DNA from: Anabaena sp. UHCC 0204
Lineage (GTDB): Bacteria > Cyanobacteriota > Cyanobacteriia > Cyanobacteriales > Nostocaceae
Length of the DNA: 64,000 nucleotides
Direction: 5' to 3'
Assembly: GCF_009711975.1 (NCBI RefSeq)
Contig: NZ_VIKW01000012.1
Location: 59,320 to 123,319 of the forward strand
In this document: one piece after another, positions 8,846 through 16,910 of the stretch
Layout of the letters: each line of letters begins with the position of its first letter
How positions within the stretch are numbered: the first letter of the stretch is position 1
Program-made: the position numbers and the translations under genes
Notes under the pieces: model-generated
What the model saw: the letters and a program-made list of their open reading frames with translations, nothing else
What the model was told of the DNA's origin: nothing
The model's database searches: none

Positions 8846-9778
8846 TTATTTCTGATGGGATTTAAATAGGATTCCTTGAATAGCAGCGTTTAAGTAACCA
8901 ATTTGACAATAAGCATAAACTAATTTATCAAAGCGTTCTGCTGGATCTAATATATATTGTAGCACTTTATATAATCCTCGCAAAAGTCGCTCGCTTCCTC
9001 GTGGTAGTTGAGAAATGCCGGCTTTACCTGCCAGTTGTTCTCGATAACATTCACTGATGCCTTGCCACCAACCTCTGTTTAAAAACCAGGTAGGTTTGAT
9101 CCTTTCTGGGGCGACATTATGGGCAACGAGGGCTTCGGGGATATAAGCTACTTGCCAATGGCGCTGGAGGGCAAATTCTGTCATTTGTAGTTCTTCGTTG
9201 GAGAGGAGATTTTTACCTACTCGTCCTAATTGTGGATCAAAACCACCGACTTCTGCAAGGAAACTACTACGGAGGGAGTAATTTAATCCTCTGGGGGTTA
9301 GCCCTGGTTTGTCAATATAGACTAATTGATCTCCTAGATCATAAGCTCCTAAGTTCCCGGCTAATTCATTTGATATCCATTTGGGTTGGGAGATACCTGG
9401 AGGCCACAGGAGGGTAATTTTGCCACCAGCGATCGCTAATTTAGGATTATTGGCGTATGCACTGACTAAAATTTTTAACCAGCTAGGACTAGCGACGGCA
9501 TCATCGTCTAAATAGGCTAGTATTTCGGCACTAGCAGCTTTAGCTCCGGTATTACGGGCTACGGATAAACCCAGGACGGGTTCAAAGATATATTTGAGAC
9601 GGGAATCAGTGGCTCTTTGTTCTACTACTTCACGGGTGCGATCGCTAGATCCATTATCTATGACCAAAATTTCAAAGTTACCAGCAAAGTCTTGTGCCAA
9701 TAAGCTATCAATCGCCGCCCCTAGATAGGTATCTCGGTTGTGAGTACAGATGATGGCAGAGATTTGGATATCTGACAT
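8846..9778 (-). CDS. Family 2 glycosyltransferase
   Basis: A 310-residue GT-A glycosyltransferase and first gene of the polysaccharide operon. Visible motifs are ISAIICTHNRDTYLGAAIDSLL at the N-terminus, ILVIDNGSSDRT, AYLDDDAVASPSWL (DDD around residue 92, metal/nucleotide binding) and the acceptor-side FDPQLGRVGKNLLSNEE. A hydrophobic stretch near the end could be a membrane-associating helix. It lies head to tail with the WaaE-like glycosyltransferase 27 bp downstream. A role in hormogonium or capsular polysaccharide is inferred from neighbours; donor and acceptor cannot be told from sequence. Confidence 0.88.
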   Translation of the reverse strand: MSDIQISAIICTHNRDTYLGAAIDSLLAQDFAGNFEILVIDNGSSDRTREVVEQRATDSRLKYIFEPVLGLSVARNTGAKAASAEILAYLDDDAVASPSWLKILVSAYANNPKLAIAGGKITLLWPPGISQPKWISNELAGNLGAYDLGDQLVYIDKPGLTPRGLNYSLRSSFLAEVGGFDPQLGRVGKNLLSNEELQMTEFALQRHWQVAYIPEALVAHNVAPERIKPTWFLNRGWWQGISECYREQLAGKAGISQLPRGSERLLRGLYKVLQYILDPAERFDKLVYAYCQIGYLNAAIQGILFKSHQK

Positions 9779-9839
9779 GGGTGATTGTCGTTGTTTATTG
9801 GTGATTCTACTCGAAAACCTGAAAATCGTCAGTGATTTT

Positions 9840-10640
9840 TTAACATTGTTGAATATGACTATGTAATATTACTAAAGTTTCAGCTAATTGACTCAACCGA
9901 TTTTCTAGGTCTTGTTTGCGTCCTAAGAGTTGTCGTAATCTTTGATGACGAGCGATCGCTATACTCACACTAGGAACTTGCTCGACTGGACAAGGACGAG
10001 ACCAAACTTGACCGGCTGTATCTATTCCACAAAGCCGATAATCAGTATGTAGTGGTTTATATACTTCTTTTTCACCATTCGCACAAATTTCTTCTACATA
10101 GTCCATGAGGCGATCTACTTCCGCATGACGGAGTGTGGCTGTTCCCACTGTTTCTGCTTCTTGAATATTAGATTCCAACCAACCATTAATAATTGGTCCT
10201 TCTAAGTAAATATCCTGAATATTTTGGACAATTTTTTGTAACTCTATCTGCCAACTAGCAACTTTTTCCTGAATTTCTTGGAGCATATTCATGGATAAGG
10301 CTGGGTTAGCGCCATGACGATGATTGCTAAAAGTAGGAGTTTTAAATTTAGGGAGAGTTGGGGTTTTTTCTCCACTTTCTTGGGCTGGAAAAGCTTGGAC
10401 AGAATCATGGTGAGGAAACAAATTTGCCTCTGGAGTTCCATCACTGTCTTGATTTGTCTCTAAATCATGATCATGAACGGCTGCTTGCGGTTGGGAACTT
10501 TGTGGAGATTCATGGGGACGGAAACTAATCCGAAAAGAGAAAGAGCGTTTGCTTTGATCACCCCCGTCTGTTGTGACTTCATCATTGCGAGTTCCCAAAT
10601 CATGGAGCGTTGCCTCAATCCGCTTTAACCCTGCTTTCAT
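9840..10640 (-). CDS. Conserved cyanobacterial hypothetical protein
   Basis: A soluble 266-residue protein. Residues 1-120 are low-complexity and polar (Ser/His/Gln/Pro-rich), likely disordered. Residues ~120-266 are helical and contain LQEIQEKVASWQIELQKI, EGPIINGWLE, a probable fold core with LCGIDTAGQVWSRPCP, and a C-terminal coiled coil ending in LVILHSHIQQC. No catalytic motif is recognised. It lies divergent from cobU and 61 bp from the glycosyltransferase operon, with no clear functional tie to either. Confidence 0.7.
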   Translation of the reverse strand: MKAGLKRIEATLHDLGTRNDEVTTDGGDQSKRSFSFRISFRPHESPQSSQPQAAVHDHDLETNQDSDGTPEANLFPHHDSVQAFPAQESGEKTPTLPKFKTPTFSNHRHGANPALSMNMLQEIQEKVASWQIELQKIVQNIQDIYLEGPIINGWLESNIQEAETVGTATLRHAEVDRLMDYVEEICANGEKEVYKPLHTDYRLCGIDTAGQVWSRPCPVEQVPSVSIAIARHQRLRQLLGRKQDLENRLSQLAETLVILHSHIQQC

Positions 10641-10764
10641 AAAAATATCCTAAAGTTTATTTATAAATACTGAATGGTTTCAACCAACTTACTAGTTATT
10701 GAGTTTAGGTGATTGGTAATTCCTCTTGCGTATTTTTCCTGCTCTCACATTATATGATGAAATC

Positions 10765-11313
10765 ATGCGTAAATTGATATTGGTGACAGGCGCAGCCCGG
10801 TCTGGTAAAAGTGAATGGGCGGAAGATATAGCGATAAATTTCAGAAATCCGGTTGTTTATATTGCCACCGCTACACAAAACCCAGATGATCAAGAATGGC
10901 AACAACGGATTCAAAAACATCAACAACGCCGTCCTCAAGATTGGCTCACCCTATCTGTACCGATGGAACTTACGGCTACTTTAGCTCAATCCCAGCCGCA
11001 TACTTCCTTGTTGGTGGATTCGTTAGGAACTTGGGTAGCTAATTTCTTAGAAGAAGAAGATTTAGTGTGGGAAAATATTTTGACGGAGTTTCTCGCAACT
11101 TTACCGTTAGTTGAGGCTGATGTTATATTTGTGGCAGAAGAGACAGGTTGGGGTGTAGTTCCAGCTTATCCAATCGGGCGAAAATTCCGCGATCGCCTTG
11201 GGGCTTTAGTCCGGCAATTAGGTATAATTTGTGAACCTGTTTATTTAGTCACAGGCGGTCATGCTCTCAACCTGAGTTTACTAGGTGTACCGTTACCATC
11301 ACCTAAGTCTTAA
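10765..11313 (+). CDS. cobU: Adenosylcobinamide kinase / guanylyltransferase CobU
   Basis: Bifunctional enzyme of cobalamin nucleotide-loop assembly: it phosphorylates adenosylcobinamide and then adds GMP. The ATG at 10765 gives a 182-residue protein that opens directly into MRKLILVTGAARSGKSEWAE, containing the P-loop GAARSGKS; a TTG at 10726 would add 13 unlikely residues. Other signs are YIATATQNPDDQEWQQRIQKHQQRRPQDW (with the GMP-binding His region), LLVDSLGTWVANFL (Walker B) and VAEETGWGVVP. It stands alone here, as often in cyanobacteria where cob genes are scattered. Confidence 0.93.
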   Translation: MRKLILVTGAARSGKSEWAEDIAINFRNPVVYIATATQNPDDQEWQQRIQKHQQRRPQDWLTLSVPMELTATLAQSQPHTSLLVDSLGTWVANFLEEEDLVWENILTEFLATLPLVEADVIFVAEETGWGVVPAYPIGRKFRDRLGALVRQLGIICEPVYLVTGGHALNLSLLGVPLPSPKS

Positions 11314-11370
11314 TGCAAATTTAAAGATTCTCACCATAAAAATACGGTATTTTCTTTTAAAATAGTGACT

Positions 11371-11799
11371 ATGGCAACCAAAAACGAAGTTAAAGAATAT
11401 CTTGCCTACTGGTTTCAGTTAGGGAAGAGGGTTATAGCTGTAAATGGTAAGGTGAGCTTTTTGCCCCAACCTGTAATCCAAGGCGATCGCTATAGCCAAG
11501 AGTTTGAAGAGTGCTGGCTCACAATTCTCTCCCCAGCCACAGGTGATTGTTACCTAGATGGAACTCAGGAAACGATTAATGAACTACTAACACCCGCATG
11601 GGAAATGCTACCTTGTGGTCGTTGTTCCATGCCTGTACCTCTCAAAAATGTGGGAATGCCAGCGTTATTGTGTCCCTGTAGTAATTTACCTGGCTGGCCA
11701 AATACAGAAATACCAGCACCGCGCAGTCCAGTCTGTAGTCAAGAACAATTAACAGCTATTTGTGCTTCCTTTGGTGAAAAATCCACCGACGCACAGTAA
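11371..11799 (+). CDS. Conserved cyanobacterial hypothetical protein with Cys cluster
   Basis: A 142-residue soluble protein from the ATG at 11371 (a GTG at 11365 is in frame but less likely). The N-terminal half is a small alpha/beta domain (EYLAYWFQLGKRVIAVNGK). The second half has a Cys cluster, LPCGRCSMPVPL followed 11 residues later by LLCPCSNLPGWPN, that could bind zinc or another metal. No enzyme motif recognised. It lies 57 bp after cobU on the same strand, so co-transcription is possible. Function unknown. Confidence 0.75.
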   Translation: MATKNEVKEYLAYWFQLGKRVIAVNGKVSFLPQPVIQGDRYSQEFEECWLTILSPATGDCYLDGTQETINELLTPAWEMLPCGRCSMPVPLKNVGMPALLCPCSNLPGWPNTEIPAPRSPVCSQEQLTAICASFGEKSTDAQ

Positions 11800-11828
11800 A
11801 TAATTTCACATAAACATCAACTAAATTA

Positions 11829-11984
11829 AAAGATGTGTTATCTAGAACCTGGCGTTGCTGATTAAGAGTATGATTTTGTTTCACGCAGAGGCGCAGAGTC
11901 TACAGAGAGTAAGAGTTTGAAATCATTGATTTTTGAATTTCATACCCTAATTCAGCAACGCCAAAGATGTGTTATCTAAAACCT
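11829..11984. repeat. Direct repeat flanking a MITE-like element
   Basis: A 22-base direct repeat with one mismatch (AAAGATGTGTTATCTAGAAC, then CT) lies immediately left (11829-11850) and right (11963-11984) of the inverted-repeat element at 11851-11962. It is much longer than the 8-bp duplications of the other two copies. Confidence 0.7.
11851..11962. mobile_element. Non-autonomous GGCGTTGCTGA element, copy 1
   Basis: A 112-bp element bounded by GGCGTTGCTGA on the left and the inverse TCAGCAACGCC on the right. It has no coding capacity. The centre includes CACGCAGAGGCGCAGAG, a common cyanobacterial repeat. It is related in inverted orientation to 29340-29450 and to 30031-30164. Confidence 0.8.
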
Positions 11985-11986
11985 TT

Positions 11987-12014
11987 GTAGAGAAGTTCCA
12001 TGGAACGTCTCTAC
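11987..12014. terminator. Near-perfect 28-nt palindrome
   Basis: GTAGAGAAGTTCC next to GGAACGTCTCTAC forms a 14-bp inverted repeat with a single mismatch, followed on the plus strand by TTTTGC. It may end the transcript of the gene at 11371-11799, although the MITE lies between them. The same AGAGACGTTCCAT core recurs near 6735, so it is probably a dispersed repeat. Confidence 0.45.
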
Positions 12015-12142
12015 TTTTGCTATGGCAAAATTAATTATCCATTTTCCTGAAAAATAGAAATCCCTGCCTGAAATCTTGTTCTGTTCCCTTTTTTCTTCCC
12101 AAAATGTGCAATTTATTTGGCACAACTACTTATAGAAAATCT

Positions 12143-12188
12143 GGTTAATTAACCATAAAATCACTGCAAATGCAACCCTAATTAGGGT
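12143..12188. promoter_or_regulatory. Two short palindromes upstream of the first peptide gene
   Basis: Two perfect palindromes, GGTTAATTAACC (12143-12154) and ACCCTAATTAGGGT (12175-12188), sit 210-255 bp before the first precursor gene and just outside the triplicated upstream repeat. They are candidate regulator sites. AT-rich palindromes can occur by chance, so this is tentative. Confidence 0.3.
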
Positions 12189-12219
12189 ATTAGAAAATTT
12201 CTATTTTGTACAAATAATT

Positions 12220-12398
12220 TAGCCTATTTGGCGTGTATTTTTCGGAAACATTTAGTTCTAAATTTGGTAATTAAGTTTGCAGAAAATGAGAATGAATTAA
12301 CTAGTGACTCCTCGATATTGTATTAACAAGCGAGGGGTTGAACGGCAAACGAGCAGTAAACAACTCTAAGCGTAATACAAATCAAGGAGAATTCGATC
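12220..12398 (+). repeat. Peptide-gene upstream repeat, copy A
   Basis: First of three copies of a conserved upstream region. Shared blocks in order: TTGGCGTGTATTTTTCGGAA, GGTAATTAAGTTTGCA, AATGAGAATGAATTAACTA, GATATTNTATTAA, CAAGCGA(G)GGGTTGAAC, and a ribosome site AAGGAGAA a few bases before the ATG. Conservation over noncoding DNA suggests promoter and leader signals as well as recent duplication. Confidence 0.8.
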
Positions 12399-12587
12399 AT
12401 GTCTAATCTATTTACCGCAGTAACTGTTGAGCAACAAGAAATCGTAACTGGTGGCTTATTCATCCCCTCCGTTATTGTCCCCCCCGTTTACAAGTTCAAA
12501 GGTAAAAACGTTTTCAATAACAATAGTGGAAATGTTATAATTGCCACTGGTCAAAATAGTGGTACTATAAATTATGGTGTTAGCTAA
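12399..12587 (+). CDS. Double-glycine leader peptide precursor 1 (CTB-type bacteriocin-like)
   Basis: A 62-residue precursor. The leader MSNLFTAVTVEQQEIVTGG ends in Gly-Gly, with hydrophobic residues at the spacing C39 peptidases recognise (Leu/Val at -4, -7, -12). Cleavage would release a 43-residue core beginning LFIPSVIVPPVYKFKGK and rich in Asn, Gly and Val, without Cys. A good ribosome site (AAGGAGAATTC) precedes the ATG. Two paralogues follow, then a peptidase-ABC exporter, adaptor and two-component pair. The leader resembles peptides catalogued in cyanobacteria as CTB family bacteriocins (from memory). Activity, whether antimicrobial or signalling, is not predictable. Confidence 0.82.
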   Translation: MSNLFTAVTVEQQEIVTGGLFIPSVIVPPVYKFKGKNVFNNNSGNVIIATGQNSGTINYGVS

Positions 12588-12930
12588 TTACAGTTTCTAC
12601 GTTCATATCTTTTCATCATGATGATGAATTGAATGTTGAACCTAGAACCTGTCTTTAATTAGTTAAAGTTAGTCAGCTATCAGCCAGATATGAAGTAATT
12701 TAATAGGTCAAATTAATAACCTGTTAATTACTCTCCTGCTGACTGCTGACTACTTTTATTGGTTGAATATTTTATCTACTGCTCATCTTTTAGATTTATC
12801 TTCTAAAGAAATTAGACATTATATTGTTCATATATTTATCTTAAATATTAAATGGTTTTCCTACAACTTATTTATTTAATAAATCCCAAAAGGCTAATCC
12901 TAAGAACAAGATTTAGCAGCAGCTTAGAGA
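12588..12930. other. Spacer after precursor 1
   Basis: About 340 bases without a gene. It contains a perfect palindrome TTCATCATGATGATGAA (12612-12628) shortly after the stop codon and a loose inverted pair GTCAGCTATCAG / CTGACTGCTGAC near 12672-12750. Neither is followed by a clear T-run. The rest is AT-rich. Confidence 0.45.
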
Positions 12931-13163
12931 GATAGCATAAAATTCCTAACTTTATTATAAATATTAGCCACATTGGCAGGTATTTTTCAGAAATGTTGCT
13001 GACGTAATTATGCAACATTTTTTCCTAATTTGGTAATTAAGTTTGCAGGAAATGAGAATGAATTAACTAATCACTTTTTGATATTTTATTAACAAGCGAA
13101 GGGTTGAACAGCAACCAAGCAGTCAACAACTCAGCAATAATTAAAATCAAGGAAAATTCGATT
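12931..13163 (+). repeat. Peptide-gene upstream repeat, copy B
   Basis: Second copy, beginning GATAGCATAAAATTC like copy C and extending to the ATG of precursor 2. It carries the same blocks as copy A (GGCAGGTATTTTTCAG, GGTAATTAAGTTTGCAG, GAGAATGAATTAACTA, GATATTTTATTAACAAGCGA) and a slightly weaker ribosome site, AAGGAAAA. Confidence 0.8.
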
Positions 13164-13385
13164 ATGTCTAATCTATTTAGCCCAGTAACTGTTGAGCAAC
13201 AAGAAATCGTAGCTGGTGGCTTTTCCCGCCGCCCCAATATCACTCATAAAAATCAGTTCATCGGTAAAGTTGTTTTCAATGACAGTTCTAGAAATAATGG
13301 AGTAGCAATTGGTCAAAATAAGGGTAATGTTATTATTCATAACAACTATTATTTTTATAATATAAATATACCAATATATTTTTAA
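13164..13385 (+). CDS. Double-glycine leader peptide precursor 2
   Basis: A 73-residue precursor from the ATG at 13164; an in-frame upstream start at 13104 lies inside the conserved noncoding repeat and is rejected. The leader MSNLFSPVTVEQQEIVAGG is nearly identical to precursor 1. The core starts FSRRPNITHKNQFIGK, has a basic front, and shares the pattern VFN..S.NN..I..GQN.G with precursor 1 before ending in a Tyr/Asn/Ile-rich tail (NNYYFYNINIPIYF). No Cys, so no disulfide or lanthionine bridges. Expected substrate of the C39 exporter at 14754. Confidence 0.82.
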   Translation: MSNLFSPVTVEQQEIVAGGFSRRPNITHKNQFIGKVVFNDSSRNNGVAIGQNKGNVIIHNNYYFYNINIPIYF

Positions 13386-13400
13386 ACGAGATATATTACA

Positions 13401-13438
13401 ATTACCCTCCTCACTTACCTTGTGGGTAGGGGGTTAAT
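13401..13438 (+). terminator. Possible hairpin after precursor 2
   Basis: ATTACCCTCC is followed after a short loop by GGGTAGGGGGTTAAT, giving an imperfect GC-containing hairpin starting 15 bases after the stop codon. No long T-run follows, so it may act as an RNA-stabilising structure, not a strict terminator. Confidence 0.35.
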
Positions 13439-13491
13439 GATATTTCCTATATATAAATATCTCAATTTTTAGAAAAATCCAGTTTAATACA

Positions 13492-13724
13492 GATAGCATA
13501 AAATTCATTATTTTATTAAAAGTATTAGCCACATTGGCGTGTATTTTTCGGAAATACTGCTCACGTAATTCTGCCATATATCTGTCCCAATCTGGTAATT
13601 AACTTTGCATAAAATGAGAATGAATTAACTAGTGACTTCCCGATATTCTATTAATAAGCGAGGGTTAAATGGCAAAAGAGCAGTCAATAACTCAGCGATA
13701 ATTCAAATCAAGGAGAATTTAGTC
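13492..13724 (+). repeat. Peptide-gene upstream repeat, copy C
   Basis: Third copy, ending at the ATG of precursor 3. It shares GATAGCATAAAATTCAT and ATTAGCCACATTGGCGTG with copy B and the TAATTAACTTTGCA, GAGAATGAATTAACTAG and GATATTCTATTAATAAGCGA blocks with both others. The ribosome site is AAGGAGAA. Confidence 0.8.
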
Positions 13725-13952
13725 ATGTCTAATCTATTTACCATCGTATCTGTTGAACAACAAGAAATCGTAGCTGGTGGAGTACGTAGTAGACTTAGAT
13801 CCAGATATACATATGAAGAGAACAAAGCTTTAGTAATCAGAGGGTTCAAGTTCAGTAATGGTAGAGGTGGAGTTGAATTGAAGTTTGATCTATTGAGAGC
13901 AGATTCTGAGATCAATGAAGAGTCTGTATTCAAAGCATTCGTTGGTGTATAG
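13725..13952 (+). CDS. Double-glycine leader peptide precursor 3
   Basis: A 75-residue precursor from the ATG at 13725 (the frame is open upstream to 13632 but that part is the noncoding repeat). The leader MSNLFTIVSVEQQEIVAGG matches precursors 1 and 2. The core differs completely: VRSRLRSRYTYEENKAL at the front is strongly basic, followed by RGFKFSNGRGGVELKFDLL and an acidic stretch ending AFVGV. Same leader with unlike core is what is expected of a family sharing one exporter while the mature peptides diversify. Confidence 0.82.
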   Translation: MSNLFTIVSVEQQEIVAGGVRSRLRSRYTYEENKALVIRGFKFSNGRGGVELKFDLLRADSEINEESVFKAFVGV

Positions 13953-13956
13953 TTGC

Positions 13957-13974
13957 TACCAATAATTATTGGTA
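13957..13974. repeat. Perfect 18-nt palindrome after precursor 3
   Basis: TACCAATAATTATTGGTA is perfectly self-complementary and begins 5 bases after the stop codon. The unit AGTTGCTACCAATAA is repeated once more about 30 bases on (from 13983). It could be an mRNA 3'-end structure or a protein-binding site. Confidence 0.45.
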
Positions 13975-14139
13975 ATAGACTTAGTTGCTACCAATAAATT
14001 AATCATAAAAAAATGTCAGATTTTATCCGTAAATATAATTAATAATTATTATAATTTACGGACAAATTAACTTTCGTAGGCTCTTAATTGACATAAAGAG
14101 AATATAGGTAAGTAAAAATCTGGCATACTTTTATGATGG

Positions 14140-14186
14140 AAAGATGATTGTTAGCCGTTAAATTTAAACAGTTAACAATCATCTTT
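14140..14186. repeat. Long hairpin before precursor 4
   Basis: AAAGATGATTGTTA and TAACAATCATCTTT form a perfect 14-bp stem with a ~19-base loop, about 50 bp before the ATG at 14234. Another stem (CCGTAAAT / ATTTACGG) lies at about 14027-14063. These may separate the first three precursor genes from the fourth and the transporter. Confidence 0.5.
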
Positions 14187-14233
14187 CAAAATCAAATATT
14201 GTTAACCAAAAGCAATGATAATAATAGATTAAT

Positions 14234-14518
14234 ATGTTGAAACATACTCCAGGGCTAAAATCCGAATTATTCCAGCAGATATCAAAACAGGAACAAGAAC
14301 TTATATCTGGTGGCTATTCAATCTTAAAACTGACAAAAATTACATCTTTAGCTAACATTCAAATATCTTCTTTAGATACTACCATCAATATAGATAGTGA
14401 ATATACATTTACGGAACTTATAATCGGCATAGATTCATCTTTTCTAGGTAGTACAAGACGTGGAAGGAGAATCAGAAGTTTGAATAGCTTATTTAAATTA
14501 TTATCAAGACTATTTTAA
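14234..14518 (+). CDS. Divergent double-glycine peptide precursor 4
   Basis: A 94-residue protein whose first 27 residues (MLKHTPGLKSELFQQISKQE then QELISGG) fit a longer double-glycine leader; LFQQISKQEQELISGG parallels LFTAVTVEQQEIVTGG. The predicted 67-residue core starts YSILKLTKITS and ends in a basic amphipathic stretch (RRGRRIRSLNSLFKLLSRLF), typical of membrane-active peptides. It lacks the upstream repeat of the other three and has a weak ribosome site. It lies 235 bp before the exporter gene. Assignment as precursor is inferred from leader and position. Confidence 0.65.
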   Translation: MLKHTPGLKSELFQQISKQEQELISGGYSILKLTKITSLANIQISSLDTTINIDSEYTFTELIIGIDSSFLGSTRRGRRIRSLNSLFKLLSRLF

Positions 14519-14753
14519 GCACCCGGTAAAACAGCAATTGAGACGGGTTTCCCTCCGTAGATGACTGGTGGAATGAACACAAAGGGGGTAGGGTTCTTGT
14601 TCTTCATCACACGAGAAGTGCTGTAAATTGAGCGCATCTTTATACAGAATTGCTATCAGCAACTAAATTTAAGAGTGATAAGTTTCTACAAAAATAAAGA
14701 AAAAACTAACAGCACTACAATTTTTATTCGCAACTATCTAGGGTGTTTTACTT

Positions 14754-16904
14754 ATGAAAATTCAATTTGTGCAACAACATAGCGAAGAAGATTGTGGGGC
14801 GGCTTGTTTGGCTGCAATTGCCAAACATTATGGTCAGAATTTTACTATTAGCAGGATTCGGGAAGCTGTAGGAACGGGGCAATTTGGAACTACTTTATTA
14901 GGATTAAAACGAGGAGCAGAAATTTTAGGTTTTAAAGCAAATCCAGTCAAAACCTCCCCAGATATATTAGATAGAATTAATGAAGCTCCCTTACCAGCAA
15001 TTATTCATTGGCAAGGTAATCATTGGGTAATTTTATATGGTAAAAAAGGTAAAAAATTTCTGATTGCAGATCCCGCAATAGGTCTTCGTCATCTTTCCCA
15101 AGAAGATGTAGAAGCAGCTTGGACAGATTGGTTATTATTATTAATAGAACCAGATCCTATTCGCTTTTTTTCTCAAAAGCAAGATAAAGAAGGTGGTTTT
15201 TGGCGTTTCTTCAAACGCGTGTGGATTTATCGAGCTATTTTATTTCAAGCTTTACCGCTCAATTTAGTATTGGGTTTATTGTCTTTAGCTTCTCCTTTTC
15301 TCTTACAAATTCTCACCGATGATGTATTAGTTAGAGGTGACACAAAATTATTGACTACAGTAGTAATTTCTGTAGTTGTTATGAATGTAATTTCTAATAG
15401 CCTCTCATTTATCCAATCTAACTTAATTGCTCATTTTGCCCAACGAATACAATTAAGTCTAGTTCTAGAATTTGGGCGACAAATTTTACGTTTACCATTA
15501 ACTTATTATGAAACTCGTCGCAGTGGTGAAGTTGTTAGCCGTCTGCGAGATATTGATCAAATTAATCAATTAGTTGCTCAAATTGTTGTTGGTTTACCAA
15601 GTCAATTTTTTATTGCGGTAATTTCCTTGGGTTTTATGTTTTTCTATAGTTGGAAACTTACCTCAGCCGCTTTAATAATTGCGATGGTGATGACCATCTC
15701 TACCTTTATTTTCCAGCCCACATTACAGCAAAAAACCAATGAACTTTTAGTCACAGAATCCGAAACACAAGGGGTATTAGTCGAAACTTTTAAAGGTGCA
15801 TTAACTTTAAAAACAACTACATCAGGTAGACAATTTAGAGATGAATTAGACAATCGGTTTAATCGTCTAGCTGGATTGACATACAGAACAATGCAAATAG
15901 GGATTATTAATAATACATTTTCGGGCTTTGTTTCTGGTATTGGTAGTGTAATTCTACTCTGGTTTGGTGGCTATTTAGTAATTAACCCCGCTGAAAACTT
16001 GAGTATTGGGCAATTACTAGCCTTTAATTCCATGAATGGTAATTTTGTATCTTTAATTAGTACAGTTATTAATTTTGTGGATGAATTTACGCGAGCTAAA
16101 ACTGCTACCCGTCGGCTCACAGAAGTTATTGATGCCACTCCTGAAGATGATGATGATGACAAAAAACCTTTGGCGACAATTTCGAGTGATGCTGATATTA
16201 TTTGTACAAATTTAACCTTTCATTATCCTGGTCGCATTGACCTATTAGACGATTTTTCTCTGACGATTCCTGGAGGTAAAGTTATTGCTTTAATTGGTAA
16301 ATCTGGATGTGGAAAAAGCACTTTAGCCAAATTAATTGCTGGTTTATATCAATTCCAATCTGGTAATATACGAATAGGACTTTATAATCTCCAAGACCTT
16401 TCTTTAGAATCTCTCCGTCAGCAGGTAGTTCTTGTTCCTCAAGATGCTCATTTTTGGAATCGTTCTATTGTTGAAAACTTTCGGTTAGGAGCGCCTTATG
16501 TCACATTTGAGCAAATAGTTCAAGCTTGTCAAATTGCTGGTGCTGATGAATTTATCAGTAAACTTCCAGAAACATATCAAACTGTTTTAGGTGAATTTGG
16601 TGCTAACATTTCTGGAGGACAAAAGCAAAGATTAGCTCTAGCTAGAGCCATTGTTACAGATCCAGCAATTCTGATTTTAGATGAATCAACTAGTGGACTT
16701 GATCCAGTTAGTGAAACCCAAGTTTTAGACCAACTTTTCAAACATCGTCAAGGTAAAACAACTATTTTAATCACACACCGTCCCAAAGTAATTAATCGTG
16801 CTAATTGGGTTGTTTTAATAGACAAAGGTCAATTGAAATTAGCAGGTTCTTTGCAAGATTTACGAACTAAATCAGGAGATCATTTAGATTTTATAATCCC
16901 TTAA
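14754..16904 (+). CDS. Peptidase-containing ABC exporter (C39, bacteriocin type)
   Basis: A 716-residue inner-membrane exporter that cuts double-glycine leaders while pumping the core out. N-terminal C39 peptidase: oxyanion Gln8, catalytic Cys14 in SEEDCGAACLAAIAKHYG, His90 in GNHWVILYG and Asp106 in IADPAIG, all present. A six-helix transmembrane domain follows (about 165-440). The ATPase has Walker A GKSGCGKST, signature ISGGQKQRLALARA, Walker B ILILDEST and switch ITHRP. The gene ends 6 bp before the HlyD adaptor. Precursors 1-4 immediately upstream are the obvious substrates. Confidence 0.95.
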   Translation: MKIQFVQQHSEEDCGAACLAAIAKHYGQNFTISRIREAVGTGQFGTTLLGLKRGAEILGFKANPVKTSPDILDRINEAPLPAIIHWQGNHWVILYGKKGKKFLIADPAIGLRHLSQEDVEAAWTDWLLLLIEPDPIRFFSQKQDKEGGFWRFFKRVWIYRAILFQALPLNLVLGLLSLASPFLLQILTDDVLVRGDTKLLTTVVISVVVMNVISNSLSFIQSNLIAHFAQRIQLSLVLEFGRQILRLPLTYYETRRSGEVVSRLRDIDQINQLVAQIVVGLPSQFFIAVISLGFMFFYSWKLTSAALIIAMVMTISTFIFQPTLQQKTNELLVTESETQGVLVETFKGALTLKTTTSGRQFRDELDNRFNRLAGLTYRTMQIGIINNTFSGFVSGIGSVILLWFGGYLVINPAENLSIGQLLAFNSMNGNFVSLISTVINFVDEFTRAKTATRRLTEVIDATPEDDDDDKKPLATISSDADIICTNLTFHYPGRIDLLDDFSLTIPGGKVIALIGKSGCGKSTLAKLIAGLYQFQSGNIRIGLYNLQDLSLESLRQQVVLVPQDAHFWNRSIVENFRLGAPYVTFEQIVQACQIAGADEFISKLPETYQTVLGEFGANISGGQKQRLALARAIVTDPAILILDESTSGLDPVSETQVLDQLFKHRQGKTTILITHRPKVINRANWVVLIDKGQLKLAGSLQDLRTKSGDHLDFIIP

Positions 16905-16910
16905 ATAATT

